From: Chryseobacterium sp. JV274
Lineage (GTDB): Bacteria > Bacteroidota > Bacteroidia > Flavobacteriales > Weeksellaceae
Assembly (NCBI RefSeq): GCF_903969135.1
Contig: NZ_LR824569.1
Span: 1,426,001-1,490,000 of the forward strand
Direction of reading: 5' to 3'
DNA: 64,000 nucleotides
Part shown: in pieces, positions 53,201-62,569 of the stretch
How the letters are laid out: every line of letters begins with the position of its first letter
How positions within the stretch are numbered: the stretch's first letter is position 1
The notes under the pieces: generated by a model
What the model was told of the DNA's origin: nothing
Seen by the model: the letters and a program-made list of their open reading frames with translations, nothing else
The model's database searches: none
Made by a program: the position numbers and the translations under genes

Positions 53201-56200
53201 AAAAACACAGATCGGGCATACAAAATGTGCGGCAGGATTAGCAGGATTAATCAAAGCGTCCCTTGCCGTATATCACGGGGTAAAACCACCTACCCTTCAC
53301 CTTCAGCAGCCTAATGCTTATTATAATGCAGCAACCAGTCCGTTTGCCTTCCATGCAGAAAGTGGATTGTGGGCGGAGAAAAACCGGTATGCAGGAATCA
53401 GTGCGTTTGGATTTGGAGGAACGAACTTCCATACGGTAATTGCCAATCATCCTAAACAGGATAATTCAATCGCAATGCAATCGTGGCCTTCAGAACTGTT
53501 TGTTTTCCGTGGAGAGACTTACGAAGAAGCAAAAGGACAGTCGAGCCAGATTAAAGCTTTATTAGAAATCAATGATGGCATTCCATTAAAAGATCTTGCT
53601 TACAGTTTAAGCATCAGTTCAGAAAAACCAATCCAGTTCAGTATTGTTGCAGACACCGCTGAAGATCTGATGATGAAGCTTGAACTAGTACTACTAGGGA
53701 TTGAGACAAAAGATACCTTTACTGTGAATAAGAAAGAAGGTAAAGTAGCCTTCACATTCCCAGGACAGGGCAGCCAGAGAATTAATATGGCTCGTGATTT
53801 ATTCGTCGTTTTCCCTGCTATGCGTAAGATTATTGATGAGTATCCTGAACTTGAAAAAGTAGTTTTCCCATCTAAAACATTTAATGAAGCTGATTTAAAA
53901 CAACAAAAAGAAACCATTAAAGATACCCGTTTAGCGCAACCTCTTTTAGGAATTGTAGACCTTGCACTGGCTAAATTCTTAGAATCATTAGGCATTATTC
54001 CTGATATGCTGGCAGGTCATAGTTATGGTGAAATACCGGCTTTATGTTTTGCCGGGGTATTTGGAGAAGATAAACTGGTTGACTTAAGTGTTCAGAGAGC
54101 TCAGTCTATTTTAGACTCAGTAGAAGGTGGAGATCCTGGTTCAATGCTGGCTGCAAGTGCTACAGCGGAACGTTTACAGCCGATTATTGCAAAAGTAGAA
54201 GGATGTTATCCTGTAAACTTCAACGCTCCTGCTCAATGTGTCATTGCAGGAAGTACTGAAGCGATCAATAAATTACTGGAAGTTCTTAAACAGGAAGGTA
54301 TTTCTGCTAAAAAACTGGAAGTTGCGTGTGCATTCCACAGCCCATTATTGGCAAAATCCAAGGATTTATATGCTCAGGTATTGAAAGATGTTCCTTTCCA
54401 GGAAATGCAGATTCCTGTTTGGTCTAATACTACAGCTGAGGTATATCCGTCGAATCCATCAGAAATAAAAGAAAGACTTACTGATCATCTGGTACAGCCT
54501 GTAAGATTTGTAGAACAGCTTCAGGCGATGTACAATGACGGTGCAAGAATATTCATCGAAGTAGGACCAGGAAAAGTCCTTACAGGATTAACCAAATCCT
54601 GCCTTGAAAAAGATCAGCTGACCTTATATGTTGAAGACAACAGCCGTAATAAATTCAGCCATCTTCTTTGTATGCTGGCACAATATTTAGGAACAGGCCG
54701 AAGCTTCAGTATCGATAAACTTTTTGATGGCCGAAGCGTTAAGGTAATTGATCTTAACCAACCTGAGCTTTACAAGAAAAGCCCTGCCATCTGGCGTGTA
54801 AACGGGCAAACTGCCCACCCAACTAATGGTAATCTGCCATCTAATGGTGCTTTACCACTTATAAACCCTATTCCCATGAACAATTTTACTAATAATCCAC
54901 AACCCCCTGCAACTGAAGCTCAGTCTACTGCTGAACGTATGCTGCAGGAATATTTAAACAGCATGAAATTAATGATACAGGCACAGCGTGATGTGATGCT
55001 TTCCTTTATGGGACAGAATCCTCAGGCGTTCCCTGCTCCTGTATATCATTCACCAGTACAGACTCCTGCTCATCAGCCAATATCTACCATTCCGGTTCAG
55101 CCTGTTCAACAGGAAAGACCCGTAGCCGTTGCTGCTGTGAAACAGGCCCCTTCAAGAGATATCAAATCCTTATTACTACAGGTGGTAAGTGATAAAACAG
55201 GATATCCTCAGGAAATGCTGGGTATGGAAATGGACCTTGAAGCTGACTTAAGTATTGATTCTATTAAAAGAGTTGAAATCATCGGAACACTTCGTAACGA
55301 ACTTGGAACTCTGGGTAACGGAAACACCAGTGAAGATACTGTTATGGAGCAATTAGCAGGAATAAAAACCTTAAGTGGTCTTGTTTCATGGCTTACTGAA
55401 TTCTCAGGAGCTGAAACAACTGCTGCCCCTGAAAAAAACGGATCTGCAGCTGAATCAACAGCTTCAAAACCACAAGCTCAACCGGAATTCTCTCTTGAAG
55501 ACCTTCAAAATGCTATTCTGAATATCGTAAGTGATAAAACAGGATATCCAAAAGAAATGTTAGGTCTTGATCTTGATCTGGAAGCGGATTTGAGTATAGA
55601 TTCCATTAAACGTATGGAAATTATCGGTGATCTTAAAACCAAAATCGGTTTTGGTCAAAACCTTGAACAGGCTGATGATGTTATGGAAAAACTCGCTGCA
55701 ATTAAAACACTTCGTGGTCTGGCAGGCTGGATCAACGAAATGAATGGTGAAGCGAACGAAACAAAAAGCGAAACCAAGGAAACAAACATTGCAGAACCAA
55801 CTCAAAATGTACTTTCACGTCTTCGTTTTGATATCACTCCTACTGACGCTTCTTTAGTACAAAACACAGAAATATTGCAGGGAAAACGTTTCGCAATTAC
55901 TCAGGATGAAAGAAAACAAACCTCAGCGATCAAAGAAGCTCTGGAAAAACATGGTGCAATTGTAGAAATAGTAGATACAGAAAAAGATCTTTCAAACATT
56001 GAGGGATTAATTATGCTGGACCTGTTCTCAGCAGTTGATAAACCAAGCATTATTGATCACGTAGATCTGATCAAAAAACTGGATTTTGATAAAGCTAAAT
56101 GGGTATACCTAGTTTCAGACATCACGGCTCATCTTCAGGAAATCACTGATGTAAGTATATTACGCCACCATCAGGGATATCCGGGACTTTTCAAAAGTTT

Positions 56201-57233
56201 AGCAAGAGAATTTGATAATACAACATGTAGACTGATCAGCCTGAGTACTCCTCAGGAAGTAGATCAGATTGCTGAAATTACATTAAAGGAAATCCTTACA
56301 AATGATAAACCCGCTGAGATCATTTACAAAAATGACCAACGACACAGAGTAGATATCATCCCTTCCCCATTGTCAACGAGTCTGAGTGAAGCTCAAATTC
56401 AATTAGATCAAAAATCTGTGGTATTGGTATTGGGAGGTGCACAGGGAATCACTGCAGAATTGGCAAAACACATGTCTCAGGCGTATCCTTGTACTTATAT
56501 TCTGGTAGGAAGATCTGCAGATCCTAGAAATGAAGTTTCTGCTAAAGAATTTGAAAGTATGAAAACAAAAGAGGAAATCAGAGGTTTCCTGATCAGATCC
56601 GGACAATTCACTTCTCCTGCAGAAATAGAAAAAGAAACGACGAAGATTTTCAAAAACAATCAGATCCTACGCACAATCCGTGATATGGAAGAACTTGGAA
56701 ATACCATTATTTACCAATCATTGGATCTTTGTGACGAAGAAGGTTTAAGCAACCTGATCAGCAGTATTTATGAAAAATATAACCGTCTGGACGGAGTAAT
56801 CCATGGAGCAGGTCTTTTAGAAGATAAACTATTCAAACAAAAGACGACAAGTTCTTTCGGACGTGTATTTGATACCAAAGTAAAACCACTTCGTGTATTG
56901 GCTGAACAGCTTCGTACAGACTGTCAGTTTGTAGTATTGTTCTCAAGTATTGCTTCCGTATACGGTAACAAAGGCCAGACAGATTATGCCGCAGCAAACA
57001 GTGTACTGGATGATTACGCGAATGCTTTAAACAAAAGATTAAAAGGAAAAGTAATCTCTATCAACTGGGGACCCTGGAAAGGAGCCGGAATGGTCTCTTC
57101 CACCCTGGAATCAGAATATGAACGCAGAGGAATATCCATGATTCCTTTGGATGAAGGGAAAGAAATCTTTCTTAACGAGATCAAATACGGAACTGAAAGC
57201 CAGGTGCTGATCATGTCAGGAAATAATTGGTAA
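50208..57233 (+). CDS. PKS/PUFA-synthase-like megasynthase NPD-NPD-KS-AT-ACP-ACP-KR
   Basis: A 2341-residue multidomain protein. The start at 50208 is used because the upstream copy at 49971 begins at the same codon. Domains: two nitronate-monooxygenase/FabK-like barrels (about 1-280 with GGWVG and WVQGGIG; about 290-590 with QGPMTRVSD, GRECGGHVGP and FFAGGI), KS (641-1065, Cys829 in DAACASS, HGTGTVVGD, IGHTKCAAG), AT (1178-1455, GQGSQ and GHSYGE with Ser1272, CAFHSP), two ACPs with the PfaA-like LSIDSIKR (Ser1685, Ser1799) and KR (2065-2290, GGAQGITAE, FSSIAS, Tyr2260 in GQTDYAAAN). The barrels probably supply enoyl reduction in the manner of PfaD. It starts the operon and overlaps nothing upstream. 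Confidence 0.92.
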   Translation: MKNLTIIGLTPFEKPDVNLIPKLHQAGAFPVLSLGNELVTAQEALHQLDQIDVPSYGIYFSNDNFTALQIPEKVRFAILPFGMSKPFNLPAVYQVSSLEEARQAEQSGAEGIIIKGNEAGGWVGYESTFVLFQRVIKEIQNIPVWVQGGIGLHTAAASKALGATGVVLDSQLALFPESSVPNELKEVCSKLNGTETKVIANHRVLVRPNSPALPENTTAEDLKQYFTGLDLSTCYIPMGQDISLATDLYEDFKTLKKMVFGFKEAMYGHLKQAKALKVIDKDNTLAQELGLRYPIAQGPMTRVSDVPSFANAVADAGALPFVALSLLKGESAKSLVMDTKRLAGEKTWGVGILGFAPQELRDEQTSYILEAKPPVVLIAGGRPAQAKVFEKAGIKSFLHVPSPALLDIFLKEGARNFIFEGRECGGHVGPLSSMVLWEKQIERILKEEHPENISVFFAGGIHNAFSTAFVSIMAAPLAARGVKIGVLMGTAYLYTNEAVQTGAIQEEFQSQAMQAKDTVLLETAPGHETRCLNTAFAHHFNTEKAKLLAAGMDKKQVWEQLEKLNVGRLRIAAKGIERQGDQLVNIPKDDQLDLGMYMIGQVATMHNRVISLAALHQSVVDNYEHIQEAALPEEPVSTEKPLDIAIVGMECIFPGAKNLDEYWRNIILGKDSVTEVPDERWNKELYYHPDSDGPDVSHSKWGGFIPKIDFDPLAFGIPPQSLAAIEPTQLLTLLVAKRAMEDAGYGEKHINRENISVIIGAEGGNDLANSYSFRGYYKQVFGELHEEVKEAFPHTTEDSFPGILANVIAGRITNRLDLGGRNFTVDAACASSLAAIDLACQELVLGKSDMVLAGGADLHNGINDYLMFSSTHALSRKGRCATFDGDADGIALGEGIAILVLKRYEDAVRDGDRIYSVIKGVGGSSDGKALGLTAPRQIGQVRALERAYSQAGISAASVGLVEAHGTGTVVGDKTELSALTNLFSRSGALPGQTHLGSVKTQIGHTKCAAGLAGLIKASLAVYHGVKPPTLHLQQPNAYYNAATSPFAFHAESGLWAEKNRYAGISAFGFGGTNFHTVIANHPKQDNSIAMQSWPSELFVFRGETYEEAKGQSSQIKALLEINDGIPLKDLAYSLSISSEKPIQFSIVADTAEDLMMKLELVLLGIETKDTFTVNKKEGKVAFTFPGQGSQRINMARDLFVVFPAMRKIIDEYPELEKVVFPSKTFNEADLKQQKETIKDTRLAQPLLGIVDLALAKFLESLGIIPDMLAGHSYGEIPALCFAGVFGEDKLVDLSVQRAQSILDSVEGGDPGSMLAASATAERLQPIIAKVEGCYPVNFNAPAQCVIAGSTEAINKLLEVLKQEGISAKKLEVACAFHSPLLAKSKDLYAQVLKDVPFQEMQIPVWSNTTAEVYPSNPSEIKERLTDHLVQPVRFVEQLQAMYNDGARIFIEVGPGKVLTGLTKSCLEKDQLTLYVEDNSRNKFSHLLCMLAQYLGTGRSFSIDKLFDGRSVKVIDLNQPELYKKSPAIWRVNGQTAHPTNGNLPSNGALPLINPIPMNNFTNNPQPPATEAQSTAERMLQEYLNSMKLMIQAQRDVMLSFMGQNPQAFPAPVYHSPVQTPAHQPISTIPVQPVQQERPVAVAAVKQAPSRDIKSLLLQVVSDKTGYPQEMLGMEMDLEADLSIDSIKRVEIIGTLRNELGTLGNGNTSEDTVMEQLAGIKTLSGLVSWLTEFSGAETTAAPEKNGSAAESTASKPQAQPEFSLEDLQNAILNIVSDKTGYPKEMLGLDLDLEADLSIDSIKRMEIIGDLKTKIGFGQNLEQADDVMEKLAAIKTLRGLAGWINEMNGEANETKSETKETNIAEPTQNVLSRLRFDITPTDASLVQNTEILQGKRFAITQDERKQTSAIKEALEKHGAIVEIVDTEKDLSNIEGLIMLDLFSAVDKPSIIDHVDLIKKLDFDKAKWVYLVSDITAHLQEITDVSILRHHQGYPGLFKSLAREFDNTTCRLISLSTPQEVDQIAEITLKEILTNDKPAEIIYKNDQRHRVDIIPSPLSTSLSEAQIQLDQKSVVLVLGGAQGITAELAKHMSQAYPCTYILVGRSADPRNEVSAKEFESMKTKEEIRGFLIRSGQFTSPAEIEKETTKIFKNNQILRTIRDMEELGNTIIYQSLDLCDEEGLSNLISSIYEKYNRLDGVIHGAGLLEDKLFKQKTTSSFGRVFDTKVKPLRVLAEQLRTDCQFVVLFSSIASVYGNKGQTDYAAANSVLDDYANALNKRLKGKVISINWGPWKGAGMVSSTLESEYERRGISMIPLDEGKEIFLNEIKYGTESQVLIMSGNNW

Positions 57234-57252
57234 AACGCTGCATAAATTCAAT

Positions 57253-60200
57253 ATGAAAAAAACAGATGTTGCTGTAATTGGCCTTTCCTGTGTCTTTCCC
57301 GGGGCACAGGATGCCAACACTTTTTGGCAGAATATTGTCAATAAAGTCGATTCTACCGAGCTGGCTCCGGCTGATCGGATAGATCCGGTTCATTTCAGTG
57401 ATGCAACAAGTCCCGTTGACCGTTTCTACTGTCAGCGCGGAGGGTTTATCCCTGATTATACATTCGATCCTACGGCGTTTGGTATTCTGCCATTGGCTGT
57501 TCAGGGAACGGAACCTGACCATTTGCTTACCCTTGATCTGGTACAGAAAGCATTGGAAGATGCTGGTGTATTTCAAAAGAATGCTTCCCTTGAAAAAGCA
57601 GGAATTATTATCGGTAAAGGAAACTATACCGGTCCGGGAGCTACCCGCGCTATTGAAATTGTAAGAACCGGCGAACAGATTTCTTCGTTACTGCAGGAAT
57701 TACTGCCCCACGTTTCTACTTCCGATATTGAAAAGGTAAAACATGCTTTTCAGGAACGCAAAGGACGTTTTGCAGCAGATACTGCTATGGGATTAATTCC
57801 TAATCTTGTAGCCTCTCTTGTAGCCAACCGTTTCAATTTAGGCGGTGCCGCATTTACTGTAGATGCAGCCTGTGCCTCTGCTTTGATTGCTGTAGACCAT
57901 GCTGTACAGGAACTTCAGAGAGGACGTTCCGACATCATGATTGCAGGAGGAGTACACACAGGACAGAACGCTGCGTTCTGGAGTATTTTTGCCCAGCTGG
58001 GAGCCATGTCCCGTCAACAGCAGATCAAGCCGTTCAGTATGGATGCTGACGGACTACTGATTGGTGAAGGTTGTGGTTTTGTCGTTTTAAAACGATTAGA
58101 AGACGCCGTTCGCGATCAGGATAAAATCTATGCTGTTATTAAAGGGATTGGAGTAAGCAGTGACGGTACCGGAACCAGCGTGATGAGCCCGTCCGTGAAA
58201 GGTCAGTTAAAAGCTTTGGAACAGGCATGGATCAACGCTGATTTAGATAAAAATAAAGTGGGATATCTTGAAGCTCACGGCACAGGAACACCCCTTGGAG
58301 ATAAAACAGAACTTCAGACCTTAGCTCAATTCTTCGGAAAAGAAGAAGCTGCTCCGATGGCAGGTATTGGTTCTGTAAAGTCCAATATCGGTCATGCTAT
58401 GCCGGCTGCCGGGATTGCAGGATTAATTAAAACCTGTCTGGCATTGCATCATGATACTTTGCCGCCAACATTATATTGTGAGAATCCAACTGCAGAGATG
58501 CAGAACACAAGGTTTGAGCCTGTACAGGAAGCCAAAAACTGGTCAAAAACAGGACTTCCAAAAGTAGCTGCTGTGAATGCTTTCGGATTTGGAGGAATCA
58601 ATGCACACGTAGTTCTTGAAGGCTATGATATGCCTAAAAAAGATCAGGTGCTGATATTGGCCAGACCTACTCATGAACAACTGCTTTCAGCATTACAAAA
58701 TAATGAAACAGCCATTGGTGAAGGAGATTTCAGAGTTGCTATATTCGACCCAACACCTGCAAGAGTAGAAAAAGCCATTAAAATAGTTTCCAAAAATATC
58801 ATCTGGAAAAACAAGCAGGATATCTGGTACACCTATACCCCATTATTAAAGGATGGTGGTAAAGTAGCTTTTGTATTTCCTGGCTTAGATGGTCTTGCAA
58901 AAGGTGAAGTAGAAAGCGTTAGTCGTTATTTTGGATTAACAGCTCCTATCGAAACAGAAGGTGAAGGACTTTTAACCGATGCTTTAAATATTTTCAACAA
59001 CTGCAGTATCCTTGATAATTCACTGAAAAAACTGGGAATTATCCCGGATATGAATGCCGGACACAGTTTAGGAGAATGGCTGGCAGGATATTCATCCGAA
59101 TTAGCAGAAGCCAACTCTGTAAAAGCATTAATTGATGTGCTGAATCCTGAAACTTTTGAATTAAAAGACTCCAAGTTCATCGCCATAGGAGCCGGAATTG
59201 ATGTTATAAAACCTTTTATTAACGAAATTTCAAACCTTTATATTTCCAATGACAACTGCCCTAATCAGGTAATTCTTTGTGGAAGTAATGCCGCTTTGGA
59301 TGAATTGGTTCCTTTGTTAAAAGCCAATCAGATTTTCCATCAGGTATTGCCGTTCCAATCAGGATTCCACTCTCCTTTTATCGCTGATAAACTGGATGTC
59401 ATCCTTGCAGGAATGGAAAAAGCGCAGTTCCAGAAGACAAAAATTCCATTGTGGTCAGCCACAACATTAGAACCTTATCCTGCAGATCAGGCAGCGATCA
59501 GAAAACTGAGTGCCGAGCATTTGGTTCAGCCTGTCCGTTTCCGTGAACTGACCGATACATTATATGAAGAAGGCGCAAGAGTATTCATTCAGGTGGGTAC
59601 AGGAGGATTGATAGGATTTATTGATGATACCTTGAAAGGAAAAGCCTTCAGTACAATTGCTTCCAGTGTTCCTACCCGTTCTGCATTAGCGCAGTTACAA
59701 CGTATTGTCGCTTCATTATTTGTAGAAGGTAAAACAATTGCTCTTGACTTTTTAGAGATACAGAATCATACAAAAAGAACTTCAGGAAAAGGGATTAAGC
59801 TGGAATTGGGTTCTCCTATTATCCGTAATTTTAAAGAAGTGAAAGCTTTGGCTCAATCCTTTGATGCACCAAAACAATATACAGCAACAGCTTCAGCAAT
59901 TGCCACCAAAAGTGGTCACCCGTTGGTACAGGCATTCCAGGATAATGTAGCCGATATGATCCGTATGCAGGAAGAAGTATTGACTTTATTCCAGAACCGC
60001 CCGGAAATCACGATTCAGCGCCCTGCAGCTCCGGCAGCACAAGTTGCTCCGAAAGCACCAAGAAGCACAACCTTCTCGAAAGACCTGTATGTAACCCTGG
60101 AAAGTCATCCTTATCTGATTGACCACAGCTTATTGAGACAGCCTAAAGGATGGGCTCATGTAGCGGATATGGAACCGGTAATTCCGATGACGATGATCTT

Positions 60201-61509
60201 TGAACAGCTTGCTGAAATTGCAGAAGCCGAAATTCCGGGAACGCTGGTCCATAAAATCATGAATGTAAGTGTATTCCAATGGATGAACGTAGCCAAACCT
60301 TTCGAGAAAACAGTGAAAGGAGAATGGCGCTCACCCAACCACGCCTATCTTGATATTGAGAACTTTGCCAATGCAGAAGTAATCTTAAAATCTACTTCTG
60401 TTCCAACACCTAATTTCAATATTTCCATTGGAAACCTTTTACCTATCGAAAGAACTCCTGAAGAAATCTATGACATGCATATGTTCCATGGAGACAAATA
60501 CCAGGGAATCACTGAAGTTTCAGCCGTTGGAGACAAAGGAATTATCGGAAAAATAAAAGGAAACGGCGGTAAAGGTTCTTTACTGGACAATGCAGGACAG
60601 TTATTCGGACTTTGGCTGCAGCTTACTTTGGTGAAAGACCGTATTGCATTCCCTGTAAAAATCAGAGATATTGAATTCTTCGGAGATATGCATGATCAGG
60701 AAGGTATTTTTGAATGTACATGCATGCTGACAGAACTTAATGATGAATTTGCCATCGCAGATATCATCCTGAAAAGAGACGGAAAAGTATGGTGTGCCAT
60801 CACCGGCTGGCAGAACAGAAGACTGGAAATTGATGCCGCCTTGTGGAATGTTTCCATGTCACCGCTGCACAACCGTCTTTCGGAAGAGATTGCTCCCGAA
60901 GTATTCTTTTTCCACCAGGCGTATACCAGAGTGGCTTCATGGGATTTTATCCTGAAAAGGTATTTTAACCAGACGGAAAAACAACATCACCAGCAGTTAT
61001 TACCCAACAAAAAGAAAAACTGGATGGTAAGCCGTGTAGCGGTAAAAGATGCCGTAAGAAATCTTCTTCGTCAGGAAAAGAATCATGCCTGTTTCCCGAT
61101 CACCTTTGAAATCCGTTCCGATGAAGTGGGGAAACCTTACCTCATCAGTGATTTTACAGAAGACATTCATATTTCATTAGCTCATAAAGGCAAAGAAGCC
61201 GTAGGAATCGCGAGATATGGAAAATCTGTAGGAATCGATATGGAACTGATGGAAGAACGCAGTTCAGGATTCTACGATATGGTATTTACCGACAACGAAT
61301 TAGCCTTATTAAAAGACAGAGATCAGGCAGAATGGACCACCCGTTTCTGGGTAGCCAAGGAAGCCTACGGAAAGTTCATGGGAACAGGACTGAAAGGAAA
61401 TCCTAAAGCCTTCGAAGTCGAAATGATAAAAGATGATCACCTGTGGATCAACAATATTGAAATCAAAACTATTAAACATAAAAATTATATTATCGGATGG
61501 ACACTGTAA
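57253..61509 (+). CDS. KS-AT-DH-PPTase megasynthase
   Basis: A 1418-residue protein 19 bp after the first. Domains: intact KS (about 3-455, Cys207 in DAACASA, HGTGTPLGD, IGHAMPAAG), AT-like (535-830, Ser605 in GHSLGEW, GFHSPF) whose usual GQGSQ motif is FPGLDGL, a PKS dehydratase (about 940-1200, His952/His958 in HPYLIDH and Asp1112 in DNAGQ), and a C-terminal Sfp-like phosphopantetheinyl transferase (about 1210-1418, GKPYL, Asp1329/Glu1331 in GIDMEL, W1366...KEAYGK). The PPTase likely arms the three ACPs of the cluster. KS2 keeps its Cys, so it is not a chain-length factor. Confidence 0.92.
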   Translation: MKKTDVAVIGLSCVFPGAQDANTFWQNIVNKVDSTELAPADRIDPVHFSDATSPVDRFYCQRGGFIPDYTFDPTAFGILPLAVQGTEPDHLLTLDLVQKALEDAGVFQKNASLEKAGIIIGKGNYTGPGATRAIEIVRTGEQISSLLQELLPHVSTSDIEKVKHAFQERKGRFAADTAMGLIPNLVASLVANRFNLGGAAFTVDAACASALIAVDHAVQELQRGRSDIMIAGGVHTGQNAAFWSIFAQLGAMSRQQQIKPFSMDADGLLIGEGCGFVVLKRLEDAVRDQDKIYAVIKGIGVSSDGTGTSVMSPSVKGQLKALEQAWINADLDKNKVGYLEAHGTGTPLGDKTELQTLAQFFGKEEAAPMAGIGSVKSNIGHAMPAAGIAGLIKTCLALHHDTLPPTLYCENPTAEMQNTRFEPVQEAKNWSKTGLPKVAAVNAFGFGGINAHVVLEGYDMPKKDQVLILARPTHEQLLSALQNNETAIGEGDFRVAIFDPTPARVEKAIKIVSKNIIWKNKQDIWYTYTPLLKDGGKVAFVFPGLDGLAKGEVESVSRYFGLTAPIETEGEGLLTDALNIFNNCSILDNSLKKLGIIPDMNAGHSLGEWLAGYSSELAEANSVKALIDVLNPETFELKDSKFIAIGAGIDVIKPFINEISNLYISNDNCPNQVILCGSNAALDELVPLLKANQIFHQVLPFQSGFHSPFIADKLDVILAGMEKAQFQKTKIPLWSATTLEPYPADQAAIRKLSAEHLVQPVRFRELTDTLYEEGARVFIQVGTGGLIGFIDDTLKGKAFSTIASSVPTRSALAQLQRIVASLFVEGKTIALDFLEIQNHTKRTSGKGIKLELGSPIIRNFKEVKALAQSFDAPKQYTATASAIATKSGHPLVQAFQDNVADMIRMQEEVLTLFQNRPEITIQRPAAPAAQVAPKAPRSTTFSKDLYVTLESHPYLIDHSLLRQPKGWAHVADMEPVIPMTMIFEQLAEIAEAEIPGTLVHKIMNVSVFQWMNVAKPFEKTVKGEWRSPNHAYLDIENFANAEVILKSTSVPTPNFNISIGNLLPIERTPEEIYDMHMFHGDKYQGITEVSAVGDKGIIGKIKGNGGKGSLLDNAGQLFGLWLQLTLVKDRIAFPVKIRDIEFFGDMHDQEGIFECTCMLTELNDEFAIADIILKRDGKVWCAITGWQNRRLEIDAALWNVSMSPLHNRLSEEIAPEVFFFHQAYTRVASWDFILKRYFNQTEKQHHQQLLPNKKKNWMVSRVAVKDAVRNLLRQEKNHACFPITFEIRSDEVGKPYLISDFTEDIHISLAHKGKEAVGIARYGKSVGIDMELMEERSSGFYDMVFTDNELALLKDRDQAEWTTRFWVAKEAYGKFMGTGLKGNPKAFEVEMIKDDHLWINNIEIKTIKHKNYIIGWTL

Positions 61510-61523
61510 ACGCAACATTAAAA

Positions 61524-61796
61524 ATGAACCACGAAGAACTTTTCACTTTATTAAAAGGTTTTATTACTGAAGTGATAGGGGCTGAATTTGTAGAAGAAAT
61601 GGACATTACTCCGGAAAGTTCATTCACCAAAGATCTTGAAATGGACAGCATCGAGATTGTTTCTTTCTCAGAAAAAATCAAAGCGCATTTTGGCGATCAG
61701 ATCGACTTTACAGGTTGGTTATCTTCTATGGATCTTGACCAGCTTATTAATCTTGACCTTAGTATGATCATCAATTATATCTACGAATGCCAATAA
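61524..61796 (+). CDS. Free-standing acyl carrier protein
   Basis: A 90-residue ACP (from the ATG at 61524; an ATG at 61497 would add 9 residues and overlap the PKS stop). The phosphopantetheine Ser is in LEMDSIEIV (Ser42). Helix 1 (NHEELFTLLKGFITEVIG) starts right after the chosen Met, supporting it. It overlaps the hydrolase start by 10 bp. It may carry a starter or the finished chain. Confidence 0.88.
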   Translation: MNHEELFTLLKGFITEVIGAEFVEEMDITPESSFTKDLEMDSIEIVSFSEKIKAHFGDQIDFTGWLSSMDLDQLINLDLSMIINYIYECQ

Positions 61797-62569
61797 TCAC
61801 TGTCAATAACAGACAAGTTCATATACAGGAACTCAACAAAGGAGCCGAACAAACCGTGGTATTGATCCACGGTATGTTCAGTAACCTGTCCATTTACTAT
61901 TTTAATATTGCCCCTGTGCTGGCAAAGCATTTCCATGTGGTGATGTACGATCTGAAAAGCCACGGTATGAGTGAACGCTTTTTGGATGGGTACGATCTTG
62001 ACAATATGTCATCCGATTTAATAGGTTTAATAGATCACCTTCAACTGGAAAAAGTACACCTTGTCGGCTATAGTTTCGGAGGTCTTATCGCTTTAAAAAC
62101 AGCTTTAGAATATCCTGACCGCGTGAATCAGCTCGTGGTGACGGAAGCTCCGGATCCTCAGGACGAAAAAGCCCGTAACATCATTGATGAATACAGCAAA
62201 GAATTTCTTGAGCATTATGTCGCCAATTTTACAGATACCACCAAAGTACAGATGGGTAAAAGACAAATGGAAAAAAACCACCGTATGTATGAATTTCTGT
62301 TTAATCAGACCACCATTAAAGCAGATATGATCAGGGAAAAACATTTCCTTGGTGAAGCCCGTTTCAGTGAATTGGCGGCTTCTACTTTATTGCTTTATGG
62401 AGCTGATTCCAACTGCAGACCTACCGGAGAGTGGCTTCAGTCTAAAATCAACGGATCTGAACTTGAATTAATCCCGGGTGATCACAATATTCCTATCCAG
62501 GAACCCAATCTGATTGCGGAAACAATCGCTCAATTTTTATCTAAAATTTTAACACAAAACCATGGCTAA
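61787..62569 (+). CDS. Alpha/beta hydrolase of the PKS cluster
   Basis: A 260-residue hydrolase with the oxyanion loop VVLIHGMFSNLS, nucleophile elbow GYSFGG, acid in YGADSNC and His in PGDHNIP. The start overlaps the ACP stop, and its end overlaps the glycosyltransferase start by 8 bp. No thioesterase domain exists in the megasynthases, so it is the best candidate for chain release or editing. Esterase activity on a glycolipid is another option. Confidence 0.87.
   Translation: MPIITVNNRQVHIQELNKGAEQTVVLIHGMFSNLSIYYFNIAPVLAKHFHVVMYDLKSHGMSERFLDGYDLDNMSSDLIGLIDHLQLEKVHLVGYSFGGLIALKTALEYPDRVNQLVVTEAPDPQDEKARNIIDEYSKEFLEHYVANFTDTTKVQMGKRQMEKNHRMYEFLFNQTTIKADMIREKHFLGEARFSELAASTLLLYGADSNCRPTGEWLQSKINGSELELIPGDHNIPIQEPNLIAETIAQFLSKILTQNHG

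Noticed and set aside
53600..53995. Minus-strand ORF of 131 residues inside the PKS gene
   Set aside because: Antisense shadow of the KS-AT region; Ser/Lys-rich and without motifs.
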